Assembly (NCBI GenBank): GCA_002325825.1
Contig: DCSW01000053.1
Span: 1 to 9,016, forward strand
Length of the DNA stretch: 9,016 nucleotides
Source of the DNA: Collimonas sp. UBA1456
GTDB taxonomy: Bacteria; Pseudomonadota; Gammaproteobacteria; Burkholderiales; Burkholderiaceae_D
Reading direction: 5' to 3'
Shown: positions 1 through 7,327 of the stretch, piece after piece
Layout: every line of letters starts with the position of its first letter
Numbering within the stretch: the stretch's first letter is position 1
Made by a program: the position numbers and the translations under genes
Notes under the pieces: generated by a model
The model's input: the letters and a program-made list of their open reading frames with translations, nothing else
The model's database searches: none
Told to the model about the DNA's origin: nothing

Positions 1-196
1 GTATATTTCCTTGGAGGTTTGCACCATGCTTGTCATAGCCAGAGATGCTCAGTGAGCCCAGCATTGAGCGCGGTTTCTACGGTCAACTTCATCAGCTCTA
101 TAGATATGGCATTGAGGTCTGCCTCAGTATTGATATCCTTGTCAAGCTTGCTTGCCAAGGATATCAATACCTTCTTCTGTCTAGCGAGATGTCCAT
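1..196 (-). pseudogene. IS256-family transposase, degraded N-terminal fragment
   Basis: This would be the start of a mutator/IS256-type DDE transposase. An ATG at 194-196 has a good Shine-Dalgarno, AAGGAG, at 205-210. The reading frame does not hold. The ATG frame (MDISLDRRR) stops quickly, while another frame gives KVLISLASKLDKDINTEADL and then LMKLTVETALNAGLTEHL, the conserved N-terminal helices of IS256 transposases. An extra T near position 46 shifts the frame again, after which GYDKHGANLQGNI continues. There are thus at least two frameshifts within the first 65 codons. The catalytic DDE region lies beyond the left edge. The copy looks dead, although the rest of it is unseen. Confidence 0.8.
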
Positions 197-258
197 CGGA
201 TAATCTCCTTAAAATATCAGATTGGACCGTGCATATCTACACAAATCTATTTACAACC
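1..258 (-). mobile_element. IS256-family insertion sequence, one end only
   Basis: The segment holds the upstream end of an IS256-family element whose transposase is read leftward and leaves the window at position 1. The boundary near 255-262 is inferred in two ways. Reading leftward, the GNAT remnant is still recognisable down to a Gly-Tyr-Leu-Gly near 268-257 and then stops. Immediately after it comes a stretch (about 236-256) of the type 'TTGTAAATAGATTTGTGTAG', which resembles IS256-family terminal sequences. The other end, the opposite inverted repeat and any 8-9 bp target duplication lie outside the window, so the exact edge cannot be fixed. Confidence 0.75.
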
Positions 259-687
259 CCAAGTAACCGGCTTGACGCAGCCATCCCTCATCCACAAACC
301 CCGGAGGGTGCATCAGCTTATGCGAAGCATGATTATCCTGGTGAATCTATGCTCCGATCCGTTTCAATTTCATATGTTTGAAGCCCCACGACAAGGCCGC
401 GCTTAACGCTTCCATCATCAAGCTTCGCTTCTGCGCATGTTCCGCAAGTTCATAACCGAGTACGCATTTGTGCCAGTTGCAATCCCAGCGAAACAATCCG
501 CATGTGCCGAGCAGCTGCGGCTGCTCTTTGCTCTGGAAGCCCCAGCGACATCCCTGGATTTTCCTGCTGACACCAACCGGCGAAGGCTTTGATCAATCCG
601 CGCGCGGCGGCGATGTCCGTGAGCGGCCCTGTACCGAACCAGTGCATCAACTCCGCATTGCCACGAATCGCAAACAATAAGCACCAT
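258..687 (-). pseudogene. GNAT-family (RimJ/RimL-like) N-acetyltransferase, broken and IS-interrupted
   Basis: GNAT enzymes of this group move an acetyl group from acetyl-CoA to an amino group of a protein or small molecule. Pieces appear in order on the minus strand: LFAIRGNAELMHWFGTGPLT (from about 678), DIAAARGLIKAFAGW, then after a frameshift near 550 RWGFQSKEQPQLLGTCGLF, RWDCNWHKCVLGYELAEHAQ and LSWGFKHMKLKRIGA. A TAG at 347-349 follows, probably from a Gln codon, and the frame resumes as IHQDNHASHKLM and PGFVDEGWLRQAGYLG up to the IS256 boundary. The acetyl-CoA-binding loop seems altered (QKRSLM where a Gly is usual). About the first 20-30 residues are missing, because the sequence just upstream is the ABC-F terminator. 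The C-terminal tail is cut off by the insertion. The gene has therefore suffered four separate disruptions. Confidence 0.8.
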
Positions 688-725
688 AAAAAAGACGCCA
701 TTACCGACAGTAATGGCGTCTTTTT
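688..725 (-). terminator. Intrinsic terminator of the ABC-F gene
   Basis: The stem arms GACGCCATTA (694-703) and TAATGGCGTC (711-720) pair perfectly around a 7-nt loop, CCGACAG. A run of A on the left (688-693) and T on the right (721-725) lengthens the stem and gives a U tract in either direction. It lies 38 bp past the ABC-F stop codon, so it most likely ends that leftward transcript. Its symmetry means it could also stop rightward transcription. Confidence 0.92.
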
Positions 726-762
726 CGATACATCCGCAGGCGATTCCAGTAGCCTCCCTGCC

Positions 763-2670
763 TCACCCGTTGATACGCGCCTCGATGACTTCCCACTTCT
801 CAAGACTTTCCAACATCAAGCTATCATTTTCTGTAAAGCGGTCATTCAGGCGCTTCACTTCTTCCGGCTTTTTCTTGTACAGACCAGGATCTTCCAACTG
901 GCTGGAAATCTCCTTCTGTTCCGCTTCCAGCTTGACGATCAGCAAGAGTAACTCGTCGAGCTCGCGCTGCTTCTTGTAACTCAACTTCTTCTGCTTCGGC
1001 GCGGCAGCAGGCACAGGTTCGGCCTTGACTCCGATCTTGGCTTCACTCTTGGCCTTGGAAATCAGCGTCACCTGGCTCGAGCGCACCCGCTCCCAATCGG
1101 TGTAACCGCCGACATATTCGCGCCACATGCCATCTCCTTCGGAGGCAATCACTTGCGTCACGACGTTGTCAAGGAAGGTTCGATCATGACTGACCAGGAA
1201 CACCGTACCGGCATAATCTTCCAGAAGTTCTTCCAGCAGTTCCAGCGTATCAATATCGAGGTCGTTAGTTGGCTCGTCCAGCACCAGCGCGTTAGCAGGC
1301 TTGGCAAACAGTCGCGCCAGCAGCAGGCGATTGCGCTCGCCGCCGGAGAGTGACTTGACCGGCGAACGCGCGCGTTCCGGCGCAAACAGGAAGTCGTTCA
1401 GGTAGGTCATCACGTGCTTGCGCTGGTCGTTGATTTCGATCCAATCGCTGCCCGGCGCAATGGTATCGATCAGACTAGCATCTTCGTTCAGTTGCGCGCG
1501 CATCTGATCGAAATACGCGATCTGCAATTTGGTTCCTTGCTTGACATTGCCACTGTCAGGCTGAACGACACCAAGAATCAGTTTCAATAGCGTAGTCTTA
1601 CCGGCACCGCTCTGGCCGATTAAGCCGACTTTATCGCCGCGCAAAATGGTGGCGGTAAAGTCACGCACGATGACGCGATCGCCATATGCCTTATTGACAT
1701 CGGTCAGCTCGGCGACGATCTTGCCGGAGCGTTCACCAGATGACACATCCAGCTTGACCTGCCCCTGCTTGGTCGGGCGTGCGCTGCGCGCCAGACGCAA
1801 GGCTTCCAGTCGTCGCACGCGTCCTTCGTCGCGGGTGCGGCGCGCCTGCACACCTTTGCGGATCCAGATTTCTTCCTGCGCCAAAAACTTGTCGAACTTG
1901 GCATTTTCGATTTCTTCTATTTCCAGCTGCTCGGCCTTGCGTACCTGATACGCAGTGAAGTTGCCGTGGAAAGATAGCAGACGACCGCGATCGAGTTCGA
2001 TGACGCGGGTTGCGACGTTATCCAGGAAGCTACGATCGTGGGTGATGAACAGCACACTGCCTTTGTAATCGCGCAACAATCCTTCAAGCCACATGATCGA
2101 ACTAAAATCCAGATGGTTGGTAGGCTCGTCGAGCAGCAGCACATCGGGCGTACTAATCAACGCACAAGCCAGCGCCACACGTTTCTGCATACCTCCGGAA
2201 AGTTGGCCCATCAGCAGGCCTCTATTTAGGTTCAGGCGATCCAGCATGGTTTCGACCTTGTTGGTCAGACTCCAGGCATTGGCGGCATCAAGCTTGCTCT
2301 GGATCTCATGCATGAGATCCATGTTGGCGTCATCATTATTGCCGCCGAACTGCTCGGTCAACGCGTCGTATTCGTTCAGCAATGCCTGCATCTCACCCAT
2401 GCCGGAAGCTACGGCATCGAATACCGACATTGACTCGTCAAAATGCGGTGCCTGATCGACATACGCGACCTTGATGCCTTGTTGCATGACCATCAAACCA
2501 TCATCTACCTTGAAAACACCGGCGATAATTTTCATCAGCGACGATTTGCCGGTGCCGTTGCGGCCGATCAGACCGACCCGCTCACCGACTTCCATTGAAA
2601 ACTCTGCGCGATCCAGCAACGCGACGTGACCGAATGCGAGTCGCGCATTGGTGATAGAGATGACTGCCAT
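763..2670 (-). CDS. uup: ABC-F family ATPase (Uup-like), intact
   Basis: This is a soluble protein with two ABC ATPase domains and no membrane segments. ABC-F proteins act at the ribosome, and Uup has also been linked to ribosome assembly and to precise excision of transposons. Domain 1 has Walker A GRNGTGKS (36-43), signature LSGGMQKR (157-164), Walker B VLLLDEPTNHLD (177-188) and switch His 211. A charged linker, residues about 240-320, has the ABC-F pattern of helices rich in Arg, Lys and Glu. Domain 2 has GQSGAGKTT (352-360), LSGGERNR (441-448), ALVLDEPTNDLD (461-472) and His 495. An Ala/Pro/Lys-rich segment leads to a C-terminal coiled coil (about 565-635), which favours Uup over other ABC-F members. 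The length of 635 residues is normal for Uup. The start MAVISITNARLAF fits the family, though no strong Shine-Dalgarno is visible before it. All motifs are intact, in contrast to the neighbours. The subfamily name is likely but not proven. Confidence 0.93.
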   Translation of the reverse strand: MAVISITNARLAFGHVALLDRAEFSMEVGERVGLIGRNGTGKSSLMKIIAGVFKVDDGLMVMQQGIKVAYVDQAPHFDESMSVFDAVASGMGEMQALLNEYDALTEQFGGNNDDANMDLMHEIQSKLDAANAWSLTNKVETMLDRLNLNRGLLMGQLSGGMQKRVALACALISTPDVLLLDEPTNHLDFSSIMWLEGLLRDYKGSVLFITHDRSFLDNVATRVIELDRGRLLSFHGNFTAYQVRKAEQLEIEEIENAKFDKFLAQEEIWIRKGVQARRTRDEGRVRRLEALRLARSARPTKQGQVKLDVSSGERSGKIVAELTDVNKAYGDRVIVRDFTATILRGDKVGLIGQSGAGKTTLLKLILGVVQPDSGNVKQGTKLQIAYFDQMRAQLNEDASLIDTIAPGSDWIEINDQRKHVMTYLNDFLFAPERARSPVKSLSGGERNRLLLARLFAKPANALVLDEPTNDLDIDTLELLEELLEDYAGTVFLVSHDRTFLDNVVTQVIASEGDGMWREYVGGYTDWERVRSSQVTLISKAKSEAKIGVKAEPVPAAAPKQKKLSYKKQRELDELLLLIVKLEAEQKEISSQLEDPGLYKKKPEEVKRLNDRFTENDSLMLESLEKWEVIEARING

Positions 2671-2964
2671 AATTTGGATGGGACCACAAAAATAAAGATC
2701 TACGGTAGCGTCGTGTCGGTATCGGACGAAACACTATGCTGACAACGCGAAGTCAATAGAATGAATTAGTCAAGTATTCTACCTTACCTGCCGGTTCGCA
2801 AGCGGCTACTCAGCACGGCGATCCGCTGCTAACATTAATTATCGAGAAAGTCATTCCCAGAGGCGCATGGCAAATTGCCAATAACGGCGGAACACGTGAT
2901 TGCCCGTCTGAGAGGCCATGGAAATTGTGCCATACCCTGCGCACCGTCCGAAACGTTGCGCAAA

Positions 2965-2983
2965 CGATGTATCGGATACATCG
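2965..2983. repeat. Perfect 9-bp inverted repeat (possible operator)
   Basis: CGATGTATC, a single central G, then GATACATCG. The two arms are exact reverse complements. It lies about 55 bp upstream of a possible -10 hexamer and about 130 bp upstream of the pirin start. The size and symmetry suit a dimeric repressor or activator site, but no regulator can be assigned and no second copy was noticed in the window. Confidence 0.5.
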
Positions 2984-3015
2984 ATAATTTCAAACGTATA
3001 ACGCCATTTTTCCGT

Positions 3016-3044
3016 TTTTATTTTACTGTGGAAACGTGTATACT
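3016..3044 (+). promoter_or_regulatory. Possible promoter for the pirin gene
   Basis: TATACT at 3039-3044 matches five of six -10 consensus bases. The -35 region at the usual spacing (TTTTAT, 3016-3021) is poor, so this is only a candidate. It would place the transcription start about 60 bp before the pirin start codon position. Confidence 0.3.
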
Positions 3045-3111
3045 TCATCCATCGCAGCATTTTCAACACAGAAAAATGGCGGCGCTTGTAATCTAAAACA
3101 CGGGGAAAATC

Positions 3112-3813
3112 ATACTTCAGATTCGCAAAGTCAACGAACGTGACTTAGCCGATCACGGCCTGCCTCAATTCACATTATATTTTTTCGTTTGGTCATTTTT
3201 TCGTTTGGTCATTATTTCGACCCGAAACATACCGGATTCGGCCCGCTGCTGGTGATGAACGAGGATCGCGTGTAGCCTGCCAAAGGTCTTAGCACACACG
3301 GCCATAGCGACTTGGAAATTAACTCTTTATGTGCTAGATGGCACGCTGGGTCATAAGGACAGCATGGATACAGGTTCGATATTGCATTACGGCGATGTGC
3401 AAAGAATAAGCGCCGGCAGTAGCGTGTGCCACAAAGGAATTCAATCACTCGGCGACAGCACCGATGCATTTCCTGCAAATCTGGATTCAGCCGAACGTCA
3501 AAGACATTCCTTTGAGCTATGAATAAAAGCATTTTCACGCCGCAACAGAAACAGGGACAGTTGCGCCTAATCGCCTCGCCAGACTGGCGCGACAACTCGG
3601 TACGGATCTATCAGAATGCATCGATCTATGCCGCCATTGTAGCATACGCTGGCCGCCGGACACACTGCTTATGTGCACCTGATCCGCGGTCATCTGCGCA
3701 TCAACGGTATCGAATTTAAAAGCGGTGATGCATTAAAAGTAACGGACGAAAACCTGGTCACGCTGGAGCAATTCGATGCGGTGGAAGTATTGCTGTTCGA
3801 CCTGCCGTATTAA
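3112..3813 (+). pseudogene. Pirin-family (YhaK/YhhW-like) cupin protein, broken
   Basis: Bacterial pirins are two-domain cupins that bind a metal; some act as quercetin dioxygenases. The remnant follows the family from end to end. LQIRKVNERDLADHGLPQF is the N-terminus, FGHYFDPKHTGFGPL is the first cupin signature, and THGHSDLEI, LDGTLGHKDSM and HYGDVQRISAGS follow. Then come CHKEFNHSATAPMHFLQIW, QGQLRLIASPDWRDNSVRIY and GHTAYVHLIRGHLRINGIEF, ending VEVLLFDLPY and TAA at 3811-3813. The four expected metal ligands can still be read (His-x-His in THGH, His and Glu in CHKE). Damage comprises a probable ATG to ATA change at the start (3112-3114, just after a GGGGAAA), a 16-bp tandem duplication (3180-3211), TAG at 3273-3275, frameshifts near 3330, 3430, 3515 and 3645, and a lost junction codon at about 3515. 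Full length would be about 230 residues. It converges with the LysR remnant. Confidence 0.9.
3180..3211. repeat. 16-bp perfect tandem duplication inside the pirin pseudogene
   Basis: TTTTTTCGTTTGGTCA occurs twice back to back (3180-3195 and 3196-3211). Removing one copy restores the pirin motif Phe-Ser-Phe-Gly-His-Tyr-Phe-Asp-Pro in frame with the downstream signature. The duplication is therefore an inactivating slippage event; 16 is not a multiple of three. Confidence 0.93.
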
Positions 3814-3855
3814 TTTTCGTCGACTTGCCACAAAGCATTGTGCATTGTGCTTCTT

Positions 3856-4435
3856 TTAGGCAGCTCCAGGGACATGCTGAATCAGGCGAGCCATCAGGTC
3901 CAGCCACCATGCCAACGCTGCGCCCTCTTCACCGCTGCGCCATGCTAATGAAAATGTCTCGCCCGGATTCGGCTCTTTTACTTGCTTGACGATCGCCGCG
4001 CGCGCAGGGTTCCGGCAGGAAGTAAAAGCCGATACCGGCCAAGGACTCGCGTGCAATGCGCAGGCTGGCTTTATCGGCAACATTGCAAAAGTGGCGATAT
4101 CGGACTCCAGCACACTTACCGAAAACGAGGAATCGATACAGACAGTGATTTCAGTTTCTCAACCGGAGGCCGGAAGCCACGCGACGCACCAAGTGTTCCA
4201 GATCTTCAGGTACCTTCAACAGATAGCGGCCCTCTTTCAGAAATTCGGCGCCGGCCCGGGTAAGCACCACTTTCCGTCCCTACCTTTCGAATACCTGCAC
4301 ACCCCAGATCCTGCTCCAATTTGAAAACGGCAGAAGAAATCGTCGATGACACCCGATGCAATTCAATACCAGACGCAAAAAACGACCCGAGCCGGTCAAT
4401 CGCATCAAGAACAAGAAGTGCATCAGGCACTGATT
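3856..4435 (-). pseudogene. LysR-family transcriptional regulator, effector domain deleted
   Basis: LysR regulators have an N-terminal winged helix-turn-helix and a periplasmic-binding-protein-like effector domain. The DNA-binding half is readable: VPDALLVLDAIDRLGSFFAS, LHRVSSTISSAVFKLEQDLG, then after a frameshift near 4300 VQVFER, a TAG at 4280-4282, and GRKVVLTRAGAEFLKEGRYL. An insertion near 4165 that looks like a duplicated CCTCCGG shifts the frame again before ETEITVCIDS. At about 4030-4040 the sequence jumps from LRIARESLAG directly to IGFYFLPEPCARAAIVKQ. The middle of the effector domain, roughly 100-130 codons, is therefore gone. The C-terminus, PGETFSLAWRSGEEGAALAW, ends at TAA (3856-3858). 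No convincing ATG remains; a GTG near 4435 would be the best start. The product of this remnant could not sense a ligand. Confidence 0.87.
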
Positions 4436-4506
4436 TTGAATATGGAGATTCCCGCCAAACAAGAAACGCAGTCGCCGCACTAGGCGTCGAATTATGCGGT
4501 GATCGA

Positions 4507-5170
4507 TTAACCATCCGCAATCGATGCATCGATAACGCCGGATAAAGGCCGCACTTTCTTGTAGCCCTTGAACATGAGCTGCTCGGAAACCATGGCCGCC
4601 GAGGTTTCGTTCGGACAGGCGCAATAAACGATGACTTCTTGGTCCACCGACACATCCAGCGAGAAACTGTTGATTTCCTGATACAAAATAGTATGCGCAC
4701 CAGGAATGGAATACGTCCGGTCTATTGCACAGCCGACAAGCGCACATCGATGATGGCTTGGCATATGCCCTGCTGCAGCAACGCGTTCAGTTCGGCAATC
4801 GAAATTCGCGCCATGCGCAACGACAGTCGAAGACGACGCCGCTGCCACCATTTACTAGCGATAAATATCAAGAATCCATCAGCGACCAGTATCATCCCGT
4901 ACTGGCCAAGCTGTGGCAGCACATTCAACAAATCATCGATAGTGATACTGAACAACGAACCCAGATAAATGCCGAGACCGCTTCACAATACCGCGCCGAT
5001 CCCCTCATTCACGATGAACCGTCGCACGCTTGGTACCAACAGTACCTATCAACGCGCTGGCGATGGAGACAAGGCCGGGAATGAACTTGGCGAGCAGAAG
5101 CGAACATGCGTCCAATCTGGAATAGGCCGATTCGGTGTAGCGTACGAAGAAAATCACTTAATCACGGGGA
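4507..5170 (-). pseudogene. DedA-family membrane protein fused to rhodanese, 5'-truncated
   Basis: DedA proteins are inner-membrane proteins of the lipid-scramblase/transporter type; in many betaproteobacteria one carries a C-terminal rhodanese (sulfurtransferase) domain. From about 5140 leftward the frame gives FFVRYTESAYSRLDA, then LLLAKFIPGLVSIASALIGT, a conserved DedA segment. After a break near 5000 come SITIDDLLNVLPQLGQYGMI and FLIFIASKWWQRRRLRLSLR, the last membrane helix and basic cytoplasmic turn. The rhodanese begins RISIAELNALLQQG and IIDVR. A TAG near 4727 and a frameshift precede YSIPGAHTILYQEINSFSLD. The catalytic loop, YCACPNE, keeps its active-site Cys, and the domain ends KGYKKVRPLSGVIDASIADG, TAA. 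The first 80-90 residues of DedA are absent; upstream is unrelated AT-rich sequence. The LysR remnant lies just downstream on the same strand. Confidence 0.87.
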
Positions 5171-5452
5171 AGATCGGAGGATCAAAAATTAACAAATCAG
5201 CAATTTACATATGCCGACGTGCATCTAAATTACATTATATTATAAAGTTGATGGCGCTAGCACCTAGATCTTTTCTGTAGAATATTGGCCAACGCCGAGC
5301 CGGCTGATGGCTTGATGACTTACGCATTACTCGCCAGTGCACTGTGCGGCCCGCACATACCAGAATCTCAGAATGCCAAAAAGCTATCGATACAGAAAGA
5401 ATGGCAAATGCCGGTTGGCATACAATGCATCACTTACCCAACGGACAAACTC
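5171..5452. other. AT-rich spacer at the DedA truncation point and upstream of the quinone reductase
   Basis: The left part (5180-5250) is AT-rich and has no recognisable coding content; it sits where the missing half of the DedA gene should be, so a deletion junction lies near 5170. The right part (5285-5452) stays open in the frame of the next gene through a TTG at 5285, but that extension matches nothing in the family. TACAAT at 5421-5426 resembles a -10 box 27 bp before the ATG, without a good -35. TAGAAT at 5278-5283 is another weak candidate. Confidence 0.5.
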
Positions 5453-6430
5453 ATGCGCGCGATTGAAATTACCCAACCCGGAGGTCCCGACGTTCTGCAA
5501 ATCTGCGAGCGGCCAATCCCCTCTTTCGCCGCAGGCGAACTGCTCATCAAAGTGCATGCCGCCGGCATCAACCGGCCGGACGTATTCCAGCGCACCGGCA
5601 ACTATTCGCCGCCGCATGGCGCATCGGATCTGCCGGGGCTGGAGATTGCCGGTGAAATTGTCGATGGCGACTTCAGCCAGACTCACTTAAAAAAAGGCGA
5701 CTTGGTATGTGCTCTGGTGCCAGGCGGCGGCTATGCCGAATATTGCAACGCGCTGGCAGTACAGTGCTTACCGTTACCAGTCGGCTGGAGCGCAGTCGAA
5801 GCGGCATCGCTGCCGGAAACTTTTTTCACCGTCTGGAGTAATGTTTTCGACCGCGCCAAGCTGTCCGTCGGCGAAACCCTGCTGGTGCAAGGCGGCAGTT
5901 CCGGCATCGGCACGGCGGCGATTCAGATAGCTACCGTACTCGGCCACCGCGTATTCGCCACTGCCGGCTCAGATGAAAAATGTCGCGCCTGCGAAGCACT
6001 TGGGGCCGCACGTGGCATCAACTACCGCACCGAAGATTTCGCGGCAGTAATCAAGTCCGCTACCGCCGGCAAAGGCATCAACGTGATCCTCGATATGGTG
6101 GCGGGCAATTACGTGCCGCGCGAGATCAGTTGCCTGGCCGATGATGGCCGCCTGGTGTTTATCGCCACGCTCGGCGGCAACAGTGCCAATATCGATTTCC
6201 GTCAGATTCTGATGCGACGCTTGACAATCACCGGTTCGACCTTGCGGCCGCGCCCAATAGCCTTCAAGACCGCCATCGCCGCGCAATTGCAGCAGCAAGT
6301 CTGGCCATTGCTAGCAGCGCGCAAGATCAAGCCGGTAATCTTCAAGACCTTCCCGCTGGAGCAGGCGGCACAAGCACATACACTGATGGAAAGCAGCGCG
6401 CATATTGGCAAGATCATGCTGACTATGTAA
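5453..6430 (+). CDS. NAD(P)H:quinone oxidoreductase, PIG3/zeta-crystallin-like MDR family, intact
   Basis: This cytoplasmic medium-chain reductase without zinc moves electrons from NAD(P)H to quinones or related carbonyl compounds. I take ATG 5453 as the start, giving 325 residues, because MRAIEITQPGGPDVL is the usual N-terminus of PIG3-like proteins. The longer open frame from a TTG at 5285 adds 56 unrelated residues. The GroES-like domain has ELLIKVHAAGINRPDVFQR and GNYSPPHGASDLPGLEIAGE. The Rossmann fold has VQGGSSGIGTAAIQIA (residues about 145-160), then AGSDEKCRACEALGA and INVILDMVAGNYVPREIS. The C-terminus, LEQAAQAHTLMESSAHIGKI, is typical. The catalytic zinc ligands of alcohol dehydrogenases are absent, as expected. 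A weak CGGA precedes the start. No frameshift or in-frame stop is present, unlike every neighbour on its right. The physiological substrate cannot be told from the sequence. Confidence 0.92.
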   Translation: MRAIEITQPGGPDVLQICERPIPSFAAGELLIKVHAAGINRPDVFQRTGNYSPPHGASDLPGLEIAGEIVDGDFSQTHLKKGDLVCALVPGGGYAEYCNALAVQCLPLPVGWSAVEAASLPETFFTVWSNVFDRAKLSVGETLLVQGGSSGIGTAAIQIATVLGHRVFATAGSDEKCRACEALGAARGINYRTEDFAAVIKSATAGKGINVILDMVAGNYVPREISCLADDGRLVFIATLGGNSANIDFRQILMRRLTITGSTLRPRPIAFKTAIAAQLQQQVWPLLAARKIKPVIFKTFPLEQAAQAHTLMESSAHIGKIMLTM

Positions 6431-6497
6431 GCACCACAACCTTAAGAAAGTAAAAGAAGCAGCGCTTAGAGTAGGTATATGCTGCCCGCACGTCCGG

Positions 6498-6960
6498 TTA
6501 ATCCAACGGCACTATCTGATAGCGATTAACTTCGACAGGACTGACAATCGCAGCTTGGTTACCCCAACTGTTACGGATTTAAGACACCACTGCCGCTACT
6601 TCGCTATCGCTCAGCGCCGGGGGCCGTATGGTGGCATACCGTAGGGACGTTGATTGGCGGCAGTACTCGGCGCGAAACTACCCTTCAGGACCACCTGAAT
6701 CGTATTCACCGGTGATGCCATCGTGATCGCGTGATTGCCAGGCAACGGCCGGATAAGCCGGCTACCCAACGTTACCGGAGAACTGGTGGCAATCGATACG
6801 GTGTGTCTGGTAGATCTTGTCAGTATCTGACACCCGGCCCGGCATCCAACTCGGCAGTAGCAGCGCCAGGCCCCACTAACGCCGCAATAAGGAAAAACAG
6901 AAATGTCGATCGTACATACGGCGCGCGTTCAGCACTCGGGCATAGCCAAAGAATCGCCAT
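6498..6960 (-). pseudogene. Class I c-type cytochrome, broken, heme motif damaged
   Basis: The protein would be a periplasmic single-heme electron carrier of the kind paired with alcohol or aldehyde dehydrogenases. The minus strand from ATG 6958-6960 gives RSTFLFFLIAALVGPGAATA, a plausible signal peptide. After a frameshift near 6820 it reads IYQTHRIDCH (6786-6815), where CxxCH is expected: the first Cys is now Arg (TGT to CGT, codon 6798-6800). The next pieces are AYPAVA and, after an extra base, GNHAITMASPVNTIQVVLKG. YGMPPYGP supplies the expected axial Met. A further extra C leads to LSDSEVAAVVS, a TAA in place of Tyr, IRNSWGNQAAIVSPVEVNRY and the final stop (6498-6500). There are at least three frameshifts, one nonsense change and a loss of a heme-attachment Cys. 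It converges with the quinone reductase, whose stop is 67 bp away with no clear terminator between them. Confidence 0.85.
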
Positions 6961-7314
6961 GATTTTGCTACTTTTTTATAGCGCTACATTTTATAGGGCA
7001 GGAACTTACCACCATTATAGATCAGCAACTGACGCAGATAAGTCCGCAGCTACAGCCGCTGTTCTGGAAAAATTGTCTCATAGCGATGTCACAACGAAGC
7101 AGCGGTAAAGCACCTCATGTCGATGGCTTGAGAGGTACCAGCGGTTGATCAATAGCAGTACCTGGTTTGTTGACGTACAACTGCTCTTCCAGAGTATCAA
7201 GTTACTGACTTCCATCAAGCGCGTGGCCGGTCCAGTGATCGGCCGGATTGATCGGCTGAATTTTATTTTCTTGGCGCGATTGACAATCGATGCGACAGTG
7301 TTTCTCTGACTCAT
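6961..7314 (-). pseudogene. Unidentified decayed gene upstream of the cytochrome remnant
   Basis: I do not recognise this gene. An ATG at 7312-7314 follows a good Shine-Dalgarno, AAGGTG (7322-7327), so translation once began here: MSQRNTVASIVNRAKKI. The ATG frame stays open to 7078 but soon loses its protein-like character. The neighbouring frame continues more convincingly as QPINPADHWTGHALDG, a stop, then LDTLEEQLYVNKPGTAID and QPLVPLKPST. A third frame near 7050-6990 gives LRTYLRQLLIYNGGKFLPYK. The switching frames suggest a gene broken by frameshifts. It lies directly upstream of the cytochrome c remnant on the same strand and may have formed an operon with it, perhaps as a partner protein; this is conjecture. 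Low-complexity or chance open frames are an alternative explanation for the 7078-6961 part. Confidence 0.45.
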
Positions 7315-7321
7315 GGTCCGT

Positions 7322-7327
7322 CACCTT
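7322..7327 (-). promoter_or_regulatory. Ribosome binding site of the unidentified gene
   Basis: AAGGTG on the minus strand, seven bases upstream of the ATG at 7312-7314. It is one of the clearest Shine-Dalgarno sequences in the window and is the main reason for believing that a gene once began here. Confidence 0.55.

Larger units (their letters stand above)
2671..3111. other. Non-coding spacer between divergent ABC-F and pirin genes
   Basis: This 440-bp stretch separates the ABC-F start (leftward) from the pirin remnant (rightward). I recognise no protein in any frame; the open frames around 2851-3096 give no familiar motif. It contains a perfect 9-bp inverted repeat at 2965-2983 and a possible -10 hexamer at 3039. 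On the minus strand, two TTGACT hexamers (around 2750 and 2768-2773) could be -35 elements for the ABC-F gene, but neither is paired with a convincing -10. It may also contain unrecognisable remains of another gene. Confidence 0.6.

Noticed and set aside
19..381. Open 120-codon frame on the plus strand
   Set aside because: It is antisense to the IS256 transposase fragment and the GNAT remnant, both of which show clear family motifs on the minus strand, and its own product resembles nothing.
1153..2455. Several open frames on both strands within 1150-2455
   Set aside because: They overlap the intact ABC-F gene in other frames and have skewed, non-protein-like composition.
3830..3856. Weak hairpin AAGCA...TGCTT followed by TCTTTT between the pirin and LysR ends
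   Set aside because: The stem has only five pairs and a 10-nt loop, too weak to call a terminator.
4520..4535. Short palindrome around TCGATGCATCGA
   Set aside because: It lies in the coding end of the rhodanese remnant (Ile-Asp-Ala-Ser-Ile) and is explained by the codons; it is too short to be notable.
5285..5452. N-terminal extension of the quinone reductase from a TTG codon
   Set aside because: The 56 added residues have no family counterpart and no ribosome binding site; the usual PIG3 N-terminus begins at ATG 5453.
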